Positions 8,256 to 17,248 of a stretch of 42,348 bases of DNA are shown one piece after another. The notes under the pieces were generated by a model. That model had not been told where the DNA came from. It saw only the letters and a list, made by a program, of their open reading frames with translations, and did not search any database. Origin of the DNA: JAUZPB01 sp037140715 (GTDB taxonomy: Bacteria > Bacteroidota > Ignavibacteria > Ignavibacteriales > SURF-24); contig JBAXDX010000016.1 of assembly GCA_037140715.1 (NCBI GenBank), positions 1 to 42,348 of the forward strand. The letters run 5' to 3'. Within the stretch, counting starts at the first letter, position 1. Every line of letters begins with the position of its first letter. The position numbers were made by a program, and so were the translations under genes.

Positions 8256-8824
8256 ATATGTCAACAATTTCTGCCCCTTATGCCCCGGCATTAATTAAAC
8301 TGCTGCAGGGAATAATTTACAGCGATGAAACTGAATTGTGGCATCTGCTGATTACGCACAGCCATCGGGTAAAAGAATATTTTTCGGTTATTGGACTGGA
8401 CGTAATGATATTTGAATCAGAGGGCTTCGCTTTCCTGAAGGAAAGGGATACCAAAGATGACGAGACCCCGCTCCCTTCTTTAATAATTAAAAGACATCTC
8501 AGCTACCCTGTAACTCTGATGTGCATCCTCCTGCTGGAAAAATTAAATGAGTTTGATTTTTCCGGCGGTCAGGCTGACCGGCTGATTATGAGTAAATCCG
8601 AAATTGCCGATATGCTAAGGGTCTTCCTGCCTGATAAATCAAATGAAACAAGACTGCTGGATAGTATCGAGGCAAACATAAACAAACTCCTTGATTATGG
8701 TTTCTTAAAAAAAGTAAATGAACCTGACAAGTTCGAAGTAAAACGAATATTAAAAGCAAAGATTTCGGCCAGTACGCTTATTGAACTAAAAAGGACACTC
8801 GAAGAATATGCAAGAGCAATCTGA
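8252..8824 (+). CDS. jetB: JetB/MksE-like subunit (DUF4194 family)
   Basis: The 190-residue protein fits the JetB/MksE (KITE-type) subunit: tandem winged-helix segments, with LSYPVTLMCILLLEKLNEFD at 90-109 and a helix-turn region MSKSEIADMLRVFLPD at about 119-134, and a closing strand-helix (EVKRILKAKISASTLIELKRTLEEY). In the complex two copies bind the JetA kleisin and contact DNA. Its ATG overlaps the end of jetA in an ATGA junction, and its last 17 bases overlap jetC, so translation of the three genes is probably coupled. The family assignment comes from position and fold pattern as much as from sequence. Confidence 0.85.
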   Translation: MNMSTISAPYAPALIKLLQGIIYSDETELWHLLITHSHRVKEYFSVIGLDVMIFESEGFAFLKERDTKDDETPLPSLIIKRHLSYPVTLMCILLLEKLNEFDFSGGQADRLIMSKSEIADMLRVFLPDKSNETRLLDSIEANINKLLDYGFLKKVNEPDKFEVKRILKAKISASTLIELKRTLEEYARAI

Positions 8825-11800
8825 AATTATAAGAGAACAGACACAGACAGGCTTCCGTCTGCAAAGATTCGAAATGCTTAACTGGGGAACGTTTGATAAA
8901 AAAATATGGAAAATCGAACCGCATGGAAGTAATTCACTTTTAACCGGAGATATCGGCTCCGGAAAATCTACTCTTGTCGATGCTATCACAACTTTGCTGG
9001 TGCCACATCAGAAAATAGTTTATAACAAAGCTGCAGGTGCAGGAACTAAAGAGCGCACGCTTTATGCATACGTCAGGGGAGAATATAAAAACGAAAGAAA
9101 TGAGTTCGGTGCAGGCGGAAAGCCCGTTTATTTAAGAAATGAGAACGATTATACCGTACTGCTCGCGCATTTCCATAATGCAGGTTATAATCAGAATATA
9201 ACGCTCGCGCAGGTATTCTATATTAAAGATAAAAAAGAGGAGAAATTCTTCGTCCTCTCAACCGTCAGCTTAAATATTGCAGAACATTTCTCAAATTTCG
9301 GAGCCGGCATAGGATCGCTTAAAAAAAAATTGAAGAATATGGCGGAAACAGAAATATTTGAAAAGTTCAGCGAATACAGTATCCGCTTCCGTAATATCTT
9401 CGGCATCAAAAGCGAAAAGGCGCTTGACCTTTTATATCAGACTGTATCGATGAAATCCGTTGGTAATCTTACAGATTTCGTGCGTAATCACATGCTTGAG
9501 AAAACAGACGTTAAGGAGAAGATCCAGGAGCTGAGGCGCAATTTCGAGAATCTTACGCTTGCTCATCAGTCTGTCCTGAAAGCAAAGAGTCAGGTAGAAG
9601 AATTAATTCCGCTGATTGATGAAGCAGCAGAGTATGAAATAATAAGCTCGGAGGCGGTAGCTTTGGATGAGCGGATGAAAGCAATACCTTACTGCATTGC
9701 AGAAAAGAAAATCGAACTGCTAAAGAGCGAACTAAGAGACGATGAAGTAAATAAGAATATACTGGGTAGCCAGCTTGAAGCGGTAAGCAAAGAACTCTCC
9801 GACCACACAGATTCACAGTTCAGAATAAAAAATTCGATTGAATATAACGTGGAAGGGCACAGGCTGCTTGAAATAGACAGGGAAATAGTCCGCCTAAATG
9901 ATGATAGAAAAAGAAAAGTTCATAGTTTTGATGAATATATAAAACTTGCTCAGACGCTCGGACTTCAGATGCCCGAAAATAATGAACAGTTTACCCGTCA
10001 GCGTCATCAGGCTGTGCAGATGGAAAAATCATTTAACTCTCACATAGATGAAATAGAGAAAAAAACAGACTTATTAAAACTTCAGCGAAAAGAACAAACG
10101 GATAAGTATGAAAATGAAAGGGAAGAACTTGAATCCCTTACTAAAAGAAAAACACAAATACCTGAATCAAATCTGAGAATAAGAGAACTTATCATTCAGT
10201 CACTTAATCTTAGCGAAAAAGATGTCCCCTTTGCAGGCGAACTTATCAGGGTAAGACAATCGGAAAGCGCATGGGAAGGAGCCGCTGAAAGGCTTTTGCG
10301 CAGCTACGGACTAAGCATCCTCGTCCCAGATAAGTTATATCAAAAAATAAGCAGTTTTATCAATTCTACAAATATCAGGGGCCGCCTGGTATATTTCAGA
10401 GTGATTGAGGATAACAGCAGAACCAGTTTCAGTCTTAGCGGAAATTCGTTATTGAACAAACTCGAAATTAAACGCGATACGATTTTCCATAACTTCCTCC
10501 ACCGCCAGCTTTACGAAAGATTTAATTACGAATGCTGCGAAAATATGGAGGATTTCTTCCGCCACAGTAACGCCATCACAAAGGAAGGACAACTTAAAAG
10601 CGGCCGTCTCCGCCATGAAAAAGATGACAGATCAAACATCCTTGACAAACGCAATTATATACTGGGCTGGTCTAATGCTGACAAAGTCTCGGCTATAAAA
10701 AATGGACAGAAACTTCTCCTCGATAAAATTGGAGAAATAGATAAACAACTCGAAACGCTGAAAAAGGAAAAAAAAATACTCAGGCAAACACAGACCGATG
10801 TCCACGACTTTTTGATGATTAAAGAGTTTTCTTCTGTTAACTGGAAGAAAGATGCCGGTGACATAGAACGCCTGAAGTATGAGAAGGAAGATCTTGAGAA
10901 AAGTTCCGACAAGCTTAAAACTATGCGTATCCAGCTTACTATGATTAAAGATGAGCTGACCGACTGCGACAATCGCAGGACTTCCCTTATCAAAGAACTC
11001 ACTACGCTTGAAAATAAAATTAACCTGGGCAAACGGAAATTAGAAGATAACTCGGAGGTTGTTCAGCTTCCCGAAGCCGTCAGCCTGCTAAAATACAGCA
11101 GTGAACTGTTCGTACTCTCTCAGTCAGATGAAATAACTCTTGAAAATATCGGACAGATAAGAGATAACCTGTTCCGTTTCATAGAATCACAAAAAGAACA
11201 GACCGGCACAAAACTAAAGAAGGTAAGCTTCTCGCTGATAAAGAAAATGCAGAATTATAAGAACGCCTGCCCTGATGAAACCATAGAGATTGACGCATCG
11301 CTTGAATCAGTTGAAGACTTCCGCGCACTAGCTGAAAAGCTAAGGCAGGACGACCTTCCGAAATTTGAACAGCGCTTTAAAAGTCTCTTAAACGAAGGAA
11401 CTATTCAGGATATAGTGCTATTCAAAAACCAGCTCGATATATCAGGCTCCGATATAAGAAATAAAGTCCGGGATATAAATCATTCGCTTAAAGCAATTGA
11501 ATATGACAAGGGAACATACATCGAACTGGGCATGACTGACTCAGTCGATTCCGACATAAAAGAGTTTAAGACTATGCTTCGTGTAGCTCTCGAAAACTCT
11601 GAGAAGGAAGAGATGTTGTACACAGAAGAAAAGTTCGGCAGGGTAAAAGAAATCATAGACCGGTTTAACAGCCTCTCCCAGGCCGATATTAACTGGACAC
11701 ACCGTGTAACCGATGTGCGTAACTGGTATAACTTTACGGCAAGCGAACGCTGGATAGAAGATAATACAGAAAAGGAATTTTACAGCGATTCTTCCGGCAA

Positions 11801-12146
11801 ATCGGGCGGGCAGAAGGAAAAGCTCGCCTATACGATACTGGCCTCAGCTTTAGCTTATCAGTTCGGCATCGAATGGAAAGAGAAAAAGAGCCGTTCATTC
11901 CGTTTTGTAATGATAGATGAAGCATTCGGGCGCGGCTCGGACGAATCCACCCGCTATGCTCTCGAACTGTTCAGGATGCTGAAACTTCAGTTGCTTATAA
12001 TCACTCCGCTTCAGAAAATAAACGTCATTGAGGATTATATTGATACGGTACATTATGTGTTCAACCAGGAAGGGAACAATTCTCTGATTAAGAATCTTTC
12101 AATAACCGAATATCTTACACGGAAGGCGGCGTACTCACAACAATGA
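8808..12146 (+). CDS. jetC: JetC/MksB-like SMC ATPase of a Wadjet-type complex
   Basis: This 1112-residue SMC-like ATPase has a Walker A GDIGSGKST at 47-55 and an ABC signature SGKSGGQKEKLAY at about 995. Its Walker B is FVMIDEAFGRGSDESTRYA at about 1032, followed by LLIITPLQK as the switch-histidine region. Two long coiled-coil arms (about 240-460 and 640-900) flank a hinge-like globular segment near 470-620. In Wadjet systems this motor loads on circular DNA and extrudes loops; cleavage requires the separate JetD nuclease. Here the next gene, 51 bp away, is a convergent penicillin-binding protein, so the operon stops at jetC. It may therefore act as an MksBEF-like complex or rely on a nuclease encoded elsewhere. 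Confidence 0.9.
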   Translation: MQEQSEIIREQTQTGFRLQRFEMLNWGTFDKKIWKIEPHGSNSLLTGDIGSGKSTLVDAITTLLVPHQKIVYNKAAGAGTKERTLYAYVRGEYKNERNEFGAGGKPVYLRNENDYTVLLAHFHNAGYNQNITLAQVFYIKDKKEEKFFVLSTVSLNIAEHFSNFGAGIGSLKKKLKNMAETEIFEKFSEYSIRFRNIFGIKSEKALDLLYQTVSMKSVGNLTDFVRNHMLEKTDVKEKIQELRRNFENLTLAHQSVLKAKSQVEELIPLIDEAAEYEIISSEAVALDERMKAIPYCIAEKKIELLKSELRDDEVNKNILGSQLEAVSKELSDHTDSQFRIKNSIEYNVEGHRLLEIDREIVRLNDDRKRKVHSFDEYIKLAQTLGLQMPENNEQFTRQRHQAVQMEKSFNSHIDEIEKKTDLLKLQRKEQTDKYENEREELESLTKRKTQIPESNLRIRELIIQSLNLSEKDVPFAGELIRVRQSESAWEGAAERLLRSYGLSILVPDKLYQKISSFINSTNIRGRLVYFRVIEDNSRTSFSLSGNSLLNKLEIKRDTIFHNFLHRQLYERFNYECCENMEDFFRHSNAITKEGQLKSGRLRHEKDDRSNILDKRNYILGWSNADKVSAIKNGQKLLLDKIGEIDKQLETLKKEKKILRQTQTDVHDFLMIKEFSSVNWKKDAGDIERLKYEKEDLEKSSDKLKTMRIQLTMIKDELTDCDNRRTSLIKELTTLENKINLGKRKLEDNSEVVQLPEAVSLLKYSSELFVLSQSDEITLENIGQIRDNLFRFIESQKEQTGTKLKKVSFSLIKKMQNYKNACPDETIEIDASLESVEDFRALAEKLRQDDLPKFEQRFKSLLNEGTIQDIVLFKNQLDISGSDIRNKVRDINHSLKAIEYDKGTYIELGMTDSVDSDIKEFKTMLRVALENSEKEEMLYTEEKFGRVKEIIDRFNSLSQADINWTHRVTDVRNWYNFTASERWIEDNTEKEFYSDSSGKSGGQKEKLAYTILASALAYQFGIEWKEKKSRSFRFVMIDEAFGRGSDESTRYALELFRMLKLQLLIITPLQKINVIEDYIDTVHYVFNQEGNNSLIKNLSITEYLTRKAAYSQQ

Positions 12147-12197
12147 AGTCCTTATGTATGCAATCCGACAGCCTTGTCTTCCGGCGTATAAAAAAAA

Positions 12198-14165
12198 TTA
12201 ATCAGATGTGGCTTCCTGTGTGCCATGAAGTTTACAGGTGCCTTCAAGCTTCAGGAAATTGACCGGATATATCTTCCTGTTTTTACAGTTTGGCACGGCA
12301 GACTGACCAGAGTCCTCGCAGAGTTCTGCATCCTGTACTGTCTCGGGTCTTGCAAATTTGTTGTCATAAAATCCTTTTATCTTACCTGAAATCGCAGACA
12401 TCATTTTCCCCCAGACAGGAGCGCAGGCCGTGCCTCCGTATTTGTAAGTGCCGGAGAGTTTCCTCAACGGGTTATCATATCCAATCCAGATAGCCGTTGA
12501 AAGCATTGTATTGTATCCGACAAACCATACATCTGTGCTATTCTGTGTAGTACCTGTCTTACCCGCAGCCACACCAGTATAAAAATGTCTCACGGAAGTA
12601 GCGGTGCCTCCGTCTATAACTCCTTCAAGTGCCTTTGATAAAAGATAGCATGTTGCTGAATCAACAACTGTTGCCGTATCAATACCCTGAGAATAAATCG
12701 TGCGGTTATCCTTATTCTCTATTTTTACAATTGAGTATGGTCTTGCGTAAAGCCCGCCGGAAGCAAATACTCCGAAAGCAGAAGCCATCTCAAGTGGTGA
12801 GACTTCTGACGTGCCAAGGGCGATGGATGGATAGGGGAGAAGCTGGGATTTAATGCCGAGTCTTTGCGCAAATAAAACAACTGAATCAGGTATTGTTAAT
12901 TCGGTAATGGCGCGTGCGGCACATGCATTTACCGAATGCTTTATTGCGTTTATCATTGACTTTGGGGCATTGGTAAAGATATCATCCGAGTTTGAGGGGC
13001 GCCATTCGCGTATTGTGCCAGAATCAACTATAACAGGCGCGTCAAGCAGCGGTTGAGCGAGTGTTATACCTTTTTCCAGCAGACTGCCGTACAAAAATAC
13101 CTTGAATGATGAACCGGGCTGACGGCGGATTTCATCGGCATGGTTTAACCCGCGCGACTCTGATTCAGGACTGCCTCCGACCATTGCTCTTATTCTGCCG
13201 GTTCCCGCCTCTGCCGATATAAGCCCAATCTGTGCCTGTTGCATATTTGGTGAGAATTGCTGCCACTGGTTTAATACGGATTCTTCGGCTGCTTTCTGTA
13301 TCTCAAAGTTAAGTGTTGTGATAATCTTAAGCTGGTCTTTATTTAGAGAGAGTCCTTTTGATTCTAGAATTTCCGCGGACTCTTTGCGGATGTGTTCTAA
13401 AAAATGGCGGCCTGTTCCGCTCATCATCTTTAGGTTTAACGGTGTAACTCTGAATTTGGTAAATTCAGCATCGGTTATCCTGCCGACTTCAAGCAGGTTA
13501 TGTAGTACTTCGTTTCTGCGGGCTAATGTCTTGTCCGAATTCTTAAGTGGATCATATCCATTTGGGCTTTGAAGCAGACCAACGACAGTTGCGGCTTCAG
13601 TTGCCGTCAGCTTATCAGGTGTCTTGCTGAAATATTGCTGTGAAGCGGCCCAGATACCCCATGCCCCATGCCCAAAGTAAACAGTATTAAGATAGAGTAG
13701 CAGAATCTGATCCTTTGTGTATTTCTTCTCGATTTCTTTCGCAATGTTAATTTCTGTAAACTTACGGGAAAGAGTCTGTTCCTGTGTAAGAAATAGGTTG
13801 CGTGCAAGCTGCATGGTCAGAGTGCTTCCGCCCTGAGTCGAACCAGTCAGTGTCTTAAATATTGCACGCCCCAGACCTTTATATGATACTCCGTTGTGAT
13901 TATAAAAGTCCCTGTCTTCTGTAGCAATAAGGGCATAGATAATATATTTGGAGATGTATCCGGTGCTTTTTACCTCAACACGGTGTTTGTCTCCAAAGTA
14001 GCCGATAAGTTTTCCATCCGAACTGAGAACAATGCTTGCGTAGTCAAGTTTAACCGGCGGCAGTTCCTGCGGGTAAACGGCTGACCGCGTTATAAATAGC
14101 ATTAGCATAACTATTAGTAGTTGTCGTATAAGTCTGGACGCTTCTTTTATTTTCTTGTTTTTCAT
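12198..14165 (-). CDS. Class A penicillin-binding protein (transglycosylase/transpeptidase), PBP1A-like
   Basis: The 655-residue bifunctional cell-wall enzyme has a short cytoplasmic start, one membrane anchor (about residues 15-32), a GT51 glycosyltransferase domain with EDRDFYNH at 83-90 and GGSTLTMQLARN at 112-123, and a transpeptidase domain. The latter shows all three motifs: SSFK with nucleophile S352, SVN at 411-413 and KTGT at 536-539. It polymerises lipid II and cross-links the glycan in the periplasm. It is shorter than E. coli PBP1A (850 aa) and lacks the OB insertion. The cysteine-containing C-terminus (AELCEDSGQSAVPNCKNR, later CKLHG) is typical of shorter PBP1A/1C-like proteins. 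Its stop faces the end of jetC; no obvious intrinsic terminator separates them. Confidence 0.9.
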   Translation of the reverse strand: MKNKKIKEASRLIRQLLIVMLMLFITRSAVYPQELPPVKLDYASIVLSSDGKLIGYFGDKHRVEVKSTGYISKYIIYALIATEDRDFYNHNGVSYKGLGRAIFKTLTGSTQGGSTLTMQLARNLFLTQEQTLSRKFTEINIAKEIEKKYTKDQILLLYLNTVYFGHGAWGIWAASQQYFSKTPDKLTATEAATVVGLLQSPNGYDPLKNSDKTLARRNEVLHNLLEVGRITDAEFTKFRVTPLNLKMMSGTGRHFLEHIRKESAEILESKGLSLNKDQLKIITTLNFEIQKAAEESVLNQWQQFSPNMQQAQIGLISAEAGTGRIRAMVGGSPESESRGLNHADEIRRQPGSSFKVFLYGSLLEKGITLAQPLLDAPVIVDSGTIREWRPSNSDDIFTNAPKSMINAIKHSVNACAARAITELTIPDSVVLFAQRLGIKSQLLPYPSIALGTSEVSPLEMASAFGVFASGGLYARPYSIVKIENKDNRTIYSQGIDTATVVDSATCYLLSKALEGVIDGGTATSVRHFYTGVAAGKTGTTQNSTDVWFVGYNTMLSTAIWIGYDNPLRKLSGTYKYGGTACAPVWGKMMSAISGKIKGFYDNKFARPETVQDAELCEDSGQSAVPNCKNRKIYPVNFLKLEGTCKLHGTQEATSD

Positions 14166-14424
14166 CTGAAAAGGTGATTGTTTTGTATCTGTATTTTTGC
14201 TTTAACCTGCCTGAATATATGTACTTTTAGTTATTTTTTATTGTCGGATCTTTCAGGAATACTAAAATTTTAAGTTTGTGACGGAGCCGGGTTTATCCGA
14301 TACCTGAAAAAAATGTGGATGCTCAAGGTTTGCAGTTTGCTATACTTAAGATTATTTCTGGTAAGCCGGTACCTGGATTTACTTTGGGGAAGCTTTGGAC
14401 AGCTTCGCAATTATCCGGTTACTT

Positions 14425-15033
14425 TTATTTATGTCTTTTCTGAAGGTTGTTTACGATTTCTGTAAATTCAATCTCCTGCTCAGCAAGCATAACAAACAAG
14501 TGATAGAAAAGATCAGAAACTTCATTTACGATTTCTGCCTTATCCCGGTTTTTGGCAGCGATTACAGTTTCGATAGCTTCCTCGCCTACTTTCTGAATTA
14601 TCCGGTTTGCGCCTTCCTTAAAGAGCTTCGTAGTGTAGGATTTCTCCGGCATCTCAATTTTACGCTTCTTTATAAGGGAAAACAGGTCGTTTAAGAAATC
14701 AATGGAATTCTCATCTTCTTTCAACCCGAAACAGGAATAATCTCCTGTGTGGCAGGTGTTGCCTTCGGGTATGGCTGAGATTAAAAGGGAATCATTATCG
14801 CAGTCGGATAGAATGTTTACGAGTTTCAGACAGTTGCCGGAAGTTTCACCCTTAGTCCATAGCCTGTTTTTTGTCCTGCTGAAAAATGTAACAAGTCCGG
14901 TTTCTATTGTTTTCTCAAGGGATTCCTTATTCATAAAGCCAAGCATAAGGACTTTGTCATTTTTGCAGTCGGTTATAATGGCAGGAATTAAACCGTTCAT
15001 TTTATTAAAATCGAGCTTATTAATATCAATCAT
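14425..15033 (-). CDS. hisIE: Bifunctional phosphoribosyl-AMP cyclohydrolase / phosphoribosyl-ATP pyrophosphatase
   Basis: Last gene of the his operon, 202 residues, catalysing the second and third steps of histidine synthesis. The N-terminal HisI half carries SCN-type core sequence (FFSRTKNRLWTKGETSGN), the Mg/Zn-binding DCDNDSLL, and the zinc cysteines in CHTGDYSC. The C-terminal HisE half (from about 110) has the all-helical pyrophosphatase motifs VGEEAIETVIAAK and NEVSDLFYHLFVML. It follows hisF after 73 bp. No strong intrinsic terminator is visible downstream before the PBP gene, only a weak 6-bp stem near 14390-14407. Confidence 0.95.
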   Translation of the reverse strand: MIDINKLDFNKMNGLIPAIITDCKNDKVLMLGFMNKESLEKTIETGLVTFFSRTKNRLWTKGETSGNCLKLVNILSDCDNDSLLISAIPEGNTCHTGDYSCFGLKEDENSIDFLNDLFSLIKKRKIEMPEKSYTTKLFKEGANRIIQKVGEEAIETVIAAKNRDKAEIVNEVSDLFYHLFVMLAEQEIEFTEIVNNLQKRHK

Positions 15034-15106
15034 AGTTTTTATTTCTTAATTTTTGGCTGAAGTCCGGCCCCGGTACTTTCTATTCAAAGGGGACAGGTGT
15101 CGTGTT

Positions 15107-15871
15107 TTATAGTCTTACTGTTATATTATTTTTTTTAAGATAGAGCTTAAGATTCTGTATATTCAGGATACTAAAATGGAATAAACTTGCCGCCAGACAA
15201 GCGTCCACATTTGCCTGCCGAAAAGCTTCAAGGAAATCTTCCTTTTTGCCAGCTCCGCCTGATGCAATAACCGGAATACTTACAGATTTAGTCAATGCCG
15301 ATAAAAACTCTATATCGTAGCCTTCTTTAGTGCCGTCTTTATCCATTGAAGTCAGAAGAATCTCTCCGGCTCCCAGCGATGCGGTTTCTTTGCACCAGGC
15401 AAGCCCTGTCAGATGAGTTTCCTCCCGCCCTCCTTTTATGAATACCTTAGATTCTCCATTAATAGACTTAATATCAATTGCCACAACAACAGCCTGTGAG
15501 CCGAATTGCCTGGATGCCTCAGTAATAAGTTCCGGATTATTAACTATCGATGAATTTAACGACACCTTATCTGCCCCGGCGTGGAGCAACGCTTCAATAT
15601 CTTCAAGCCGCGAAATGCCTCCGCCAACGGTAAACGGGATTCTGATGGCGTGGGCTACTTTTTCAACAAGCGAGATGAGAGCCTTCCTTTTTTCAACAGA
15701 CGCAGTAATGTCGAGAAATACCAGTTCATCGGCACCTTCGACCGCGTATCTTTCCGCCAGTTCGACCGCATCGCCGGCATCAACGAGATTTACGAAGTTC
15801 GTCCCTTTTACAACCCTGCCGTCTTTGACATCAAGGCAGGGAATGATTCTTTTACTTACCAATTTGTGCAA
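15107..15871 (-). CDS. hisF: Imidazole glycerol phosphate synthase cyclase subunit
   Basis: A 254-residue (beta-alpha)8 barrel that takes ammonia from HisH and closes the imidazole ring of PRFAR, releasing IGP and AICAR. The two catalytic aspartates are visible in CLDVKDGRVVKG near the N-terminus and VAIDIKS near residue 130. Phosphate-binding loops GGGIS and SGGAG are present. The start overlaps the end of hisA by 20 bp, consistent with translational coupling. Length and motifs are standard. Confidence 0.96.
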   Translation of the reverse strand: MHKLVSKRIIPCLDVKDGRVVKGTNFVNLVDAGDAVELAERYAVEGADELVFLDITASVEKRKALISLVEKVAHAIRIPFTVGGGISRLEDIEALLHAGADKVSLNSSIVNNPELITEASRQFGSQAVVVAIDIKSINGESKVFIKGGREETHLTGLAWCKETASLGAGEILLTSMDKDGTKEGYDIEFLSALTKSVSIPVIASGGAGKKEDFLEAFRQANVDACLAASLFHFSILNIQNLKLYLKKNNITVRL

Positions 15872-16571
15872 GCTCCTTTAAGTCAATTTTATTTTCATAA
15901 ATAGCGCGACCTATTACTACTCCGTGAACATTTATCTTTCCGACTGCGCGGACATCTTCAATATCCTTAATCCCGCCGGAGGCAATCAGCCTGATATCGG
16001 GATATCGGAACAGGATTTTACTATAAAGTTCCTTATTTGTGCCAGTCAGGAGTCCGTCTTTTGCAATATCGGTACAGAGAAAAGTATTTATGCCGAAACT
16101 TTGGCAATATTCGATGTGGCTGTAGATTGAAACATTGGTTTGCTCTGTCCAGCCTTGTACGGCAATCATTTCATCCTTTACATCCGCAGCGATGATTATA
16201 CTCTCGGGATCATACCTTTGGGCTATTTTCTCAAACTCCGGTTTATCTTTTATTGAAAGCGAGCCGATTATCAAACGGTCCACGCCCGCCATAAAAATAC
16301 CTGGTATATCCGCTTCGCTTCTGATGCCACCGCCGAATTCCACAAGCAGATTAGTGCGTGCTTTAATTTCCCGAATCGTATCAAGTACAGATATATTCCC
16401 TGTCTTTGAACCGGAAAGATCAATGATATGAAGATAGCGGAACCCATGCTCTTCATACTTCATAGCCTGATCGAGCGGCGTCTGCGGGTAAAAGCTTACC
16501 TGGTTAAAGTCCCCCTTTTTCAGGCGGACTACTTTGTTCTCGTATATGTCTATCGCTGGAATAATTATCAT
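15852..16571 (-). CDS. hisA: ProFAR isomerase (phosphoribosylformimino-AICAR-P isomerase)
   Basis: A 239-residue barrel paralogous to HisF that performs the Amadori-type isomerisation of ProFAR to PRFAR. The catalytic aspartates appear in IPAIDIYENKVVRL (D8) and AADVKDE near 128. GGGIRS and ASGGIKD are the phosphate-binding loops. It is separated by 92 bp from hisH and overlaps hisF. The length is normal for the family. Confidence 0.95.
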   Translation of the reverse strand: MIIIPAIDIYENKVVRLKKGDFNQVSFYPQTPLDQAMKYEEHGFRYLHIIDLSGSKTGNISVLDTIREIKARTNLLVEFGGGIRSEADIPGIFMAGVDRLIIGSLSIKDKPEFEKIAQRYDPESIIIAADVKDEMIAVQGWTEQTNVSIYSHIEYCQSFGINTFLCTDIAKDGLLTGTNKELYSKILFRYPDIRLIASGGIKDIEDVRAVGKINVHGVVIGRAIYENKIDLKELAQIGK

Positions 16572-16663
16572 TTTACCTCTATAATATATAAGAAGAGTAT
16601 GATTAAGATTAAGAATATGATTATGAAAAAATATGGGGCTTTTTCATAGTCAGATTCCTCTTG

Positions 16664-17248
16664 TTAAAATTCTAAGAAATTCTGTAAGAGTTTAAGCCCC
16701 GCTTTGCCAGATTTTTCCGGATGGAATTGCACGCCAAAGAAATTATCCTTTTCTATTGCAGCTGTAAAATCAATTTCATGAGTTGTTATCCCGGTAGTAA
16801 ATTCAGTTAAAGGCAGGTAATAAGAATGTGCAAAATAGAAAAACTCACCATTCTTAATTCCGCTAAAGAGTTTGCTTTCTCTTGTGTGGAAAACTTCATT
16901 CCAGCCCATGTGAGGCGTTTTAGCTTTTGTTTCATCAAATTTTTCAACATTGCCCTGAATAATTCCGAGGCAGGCAACGTTCCCCTCTGTCGAATGCTCG
17001 CTCATAAGCTGCATTCCGAGACAGATACCAAGCATAGGCTTTTTAACTATACGAAGCAGGTTAAAAAGGTTTGAACGGTGAAGCTGTCTTACGGCAAAGG
17101 ATGCCTGTCCTACGCCGGGGAGTATTACCTTTTCTGAGCGACAAATGTCTATTTCCCTGTTCGTTAAAATATATTCTTTGTTTAGCTCCTCAAGCGCATT
17201 TGCTACTGAAGCTGTATTGCCAGAGCCATAATCAATTAGCGCGATCAT
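16664..17248 (-). CDS. hisH: Imidazole glycerol phosphate synthase glutaminase subunit
   Basis: A 194-residue class I glutamine amidotransferase that supplies ammonia to HisF. The triad is visible: nucleophile C76 in LGICLGMQLM, and H176 and E178 in VQFHPEKSG. The N-terminal IDYGSGN strand and the oxyanion-region VILPGVGQ are typical of HisH. Its start overlaps the end of hisB by four bases. Confidence 0.95.
   Translation of the reverse strand: MIALIDYGSGNTASVANALEELNKEYILTNREIDICRSEKVILPGVGQASFAVRQLHRSNLFNLLRIVKKPMLGICLGMQLMSEHSTEGNVACLGIIQGNVEKFDETKAKTPHMGWNEVFHTRESKLFSGIKNGEFFYFAHSYYLPLTEFTTGITTHEIDFTAAIEKDNFFGVQFHPEKSGKAGLKLLQNFLEF

Noticed and set aside
12147..12197. A hidden JetD gene after jetC
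   Set aside because: Only 51 bp separate the two convergent genes; no reading frame of useful size exists there on either strand.
14395..14694. Plus-strand ORF antisense to hisIE
   Set aside because: It lies almost entirely opposite a conserved enzyme gene and has no family features.
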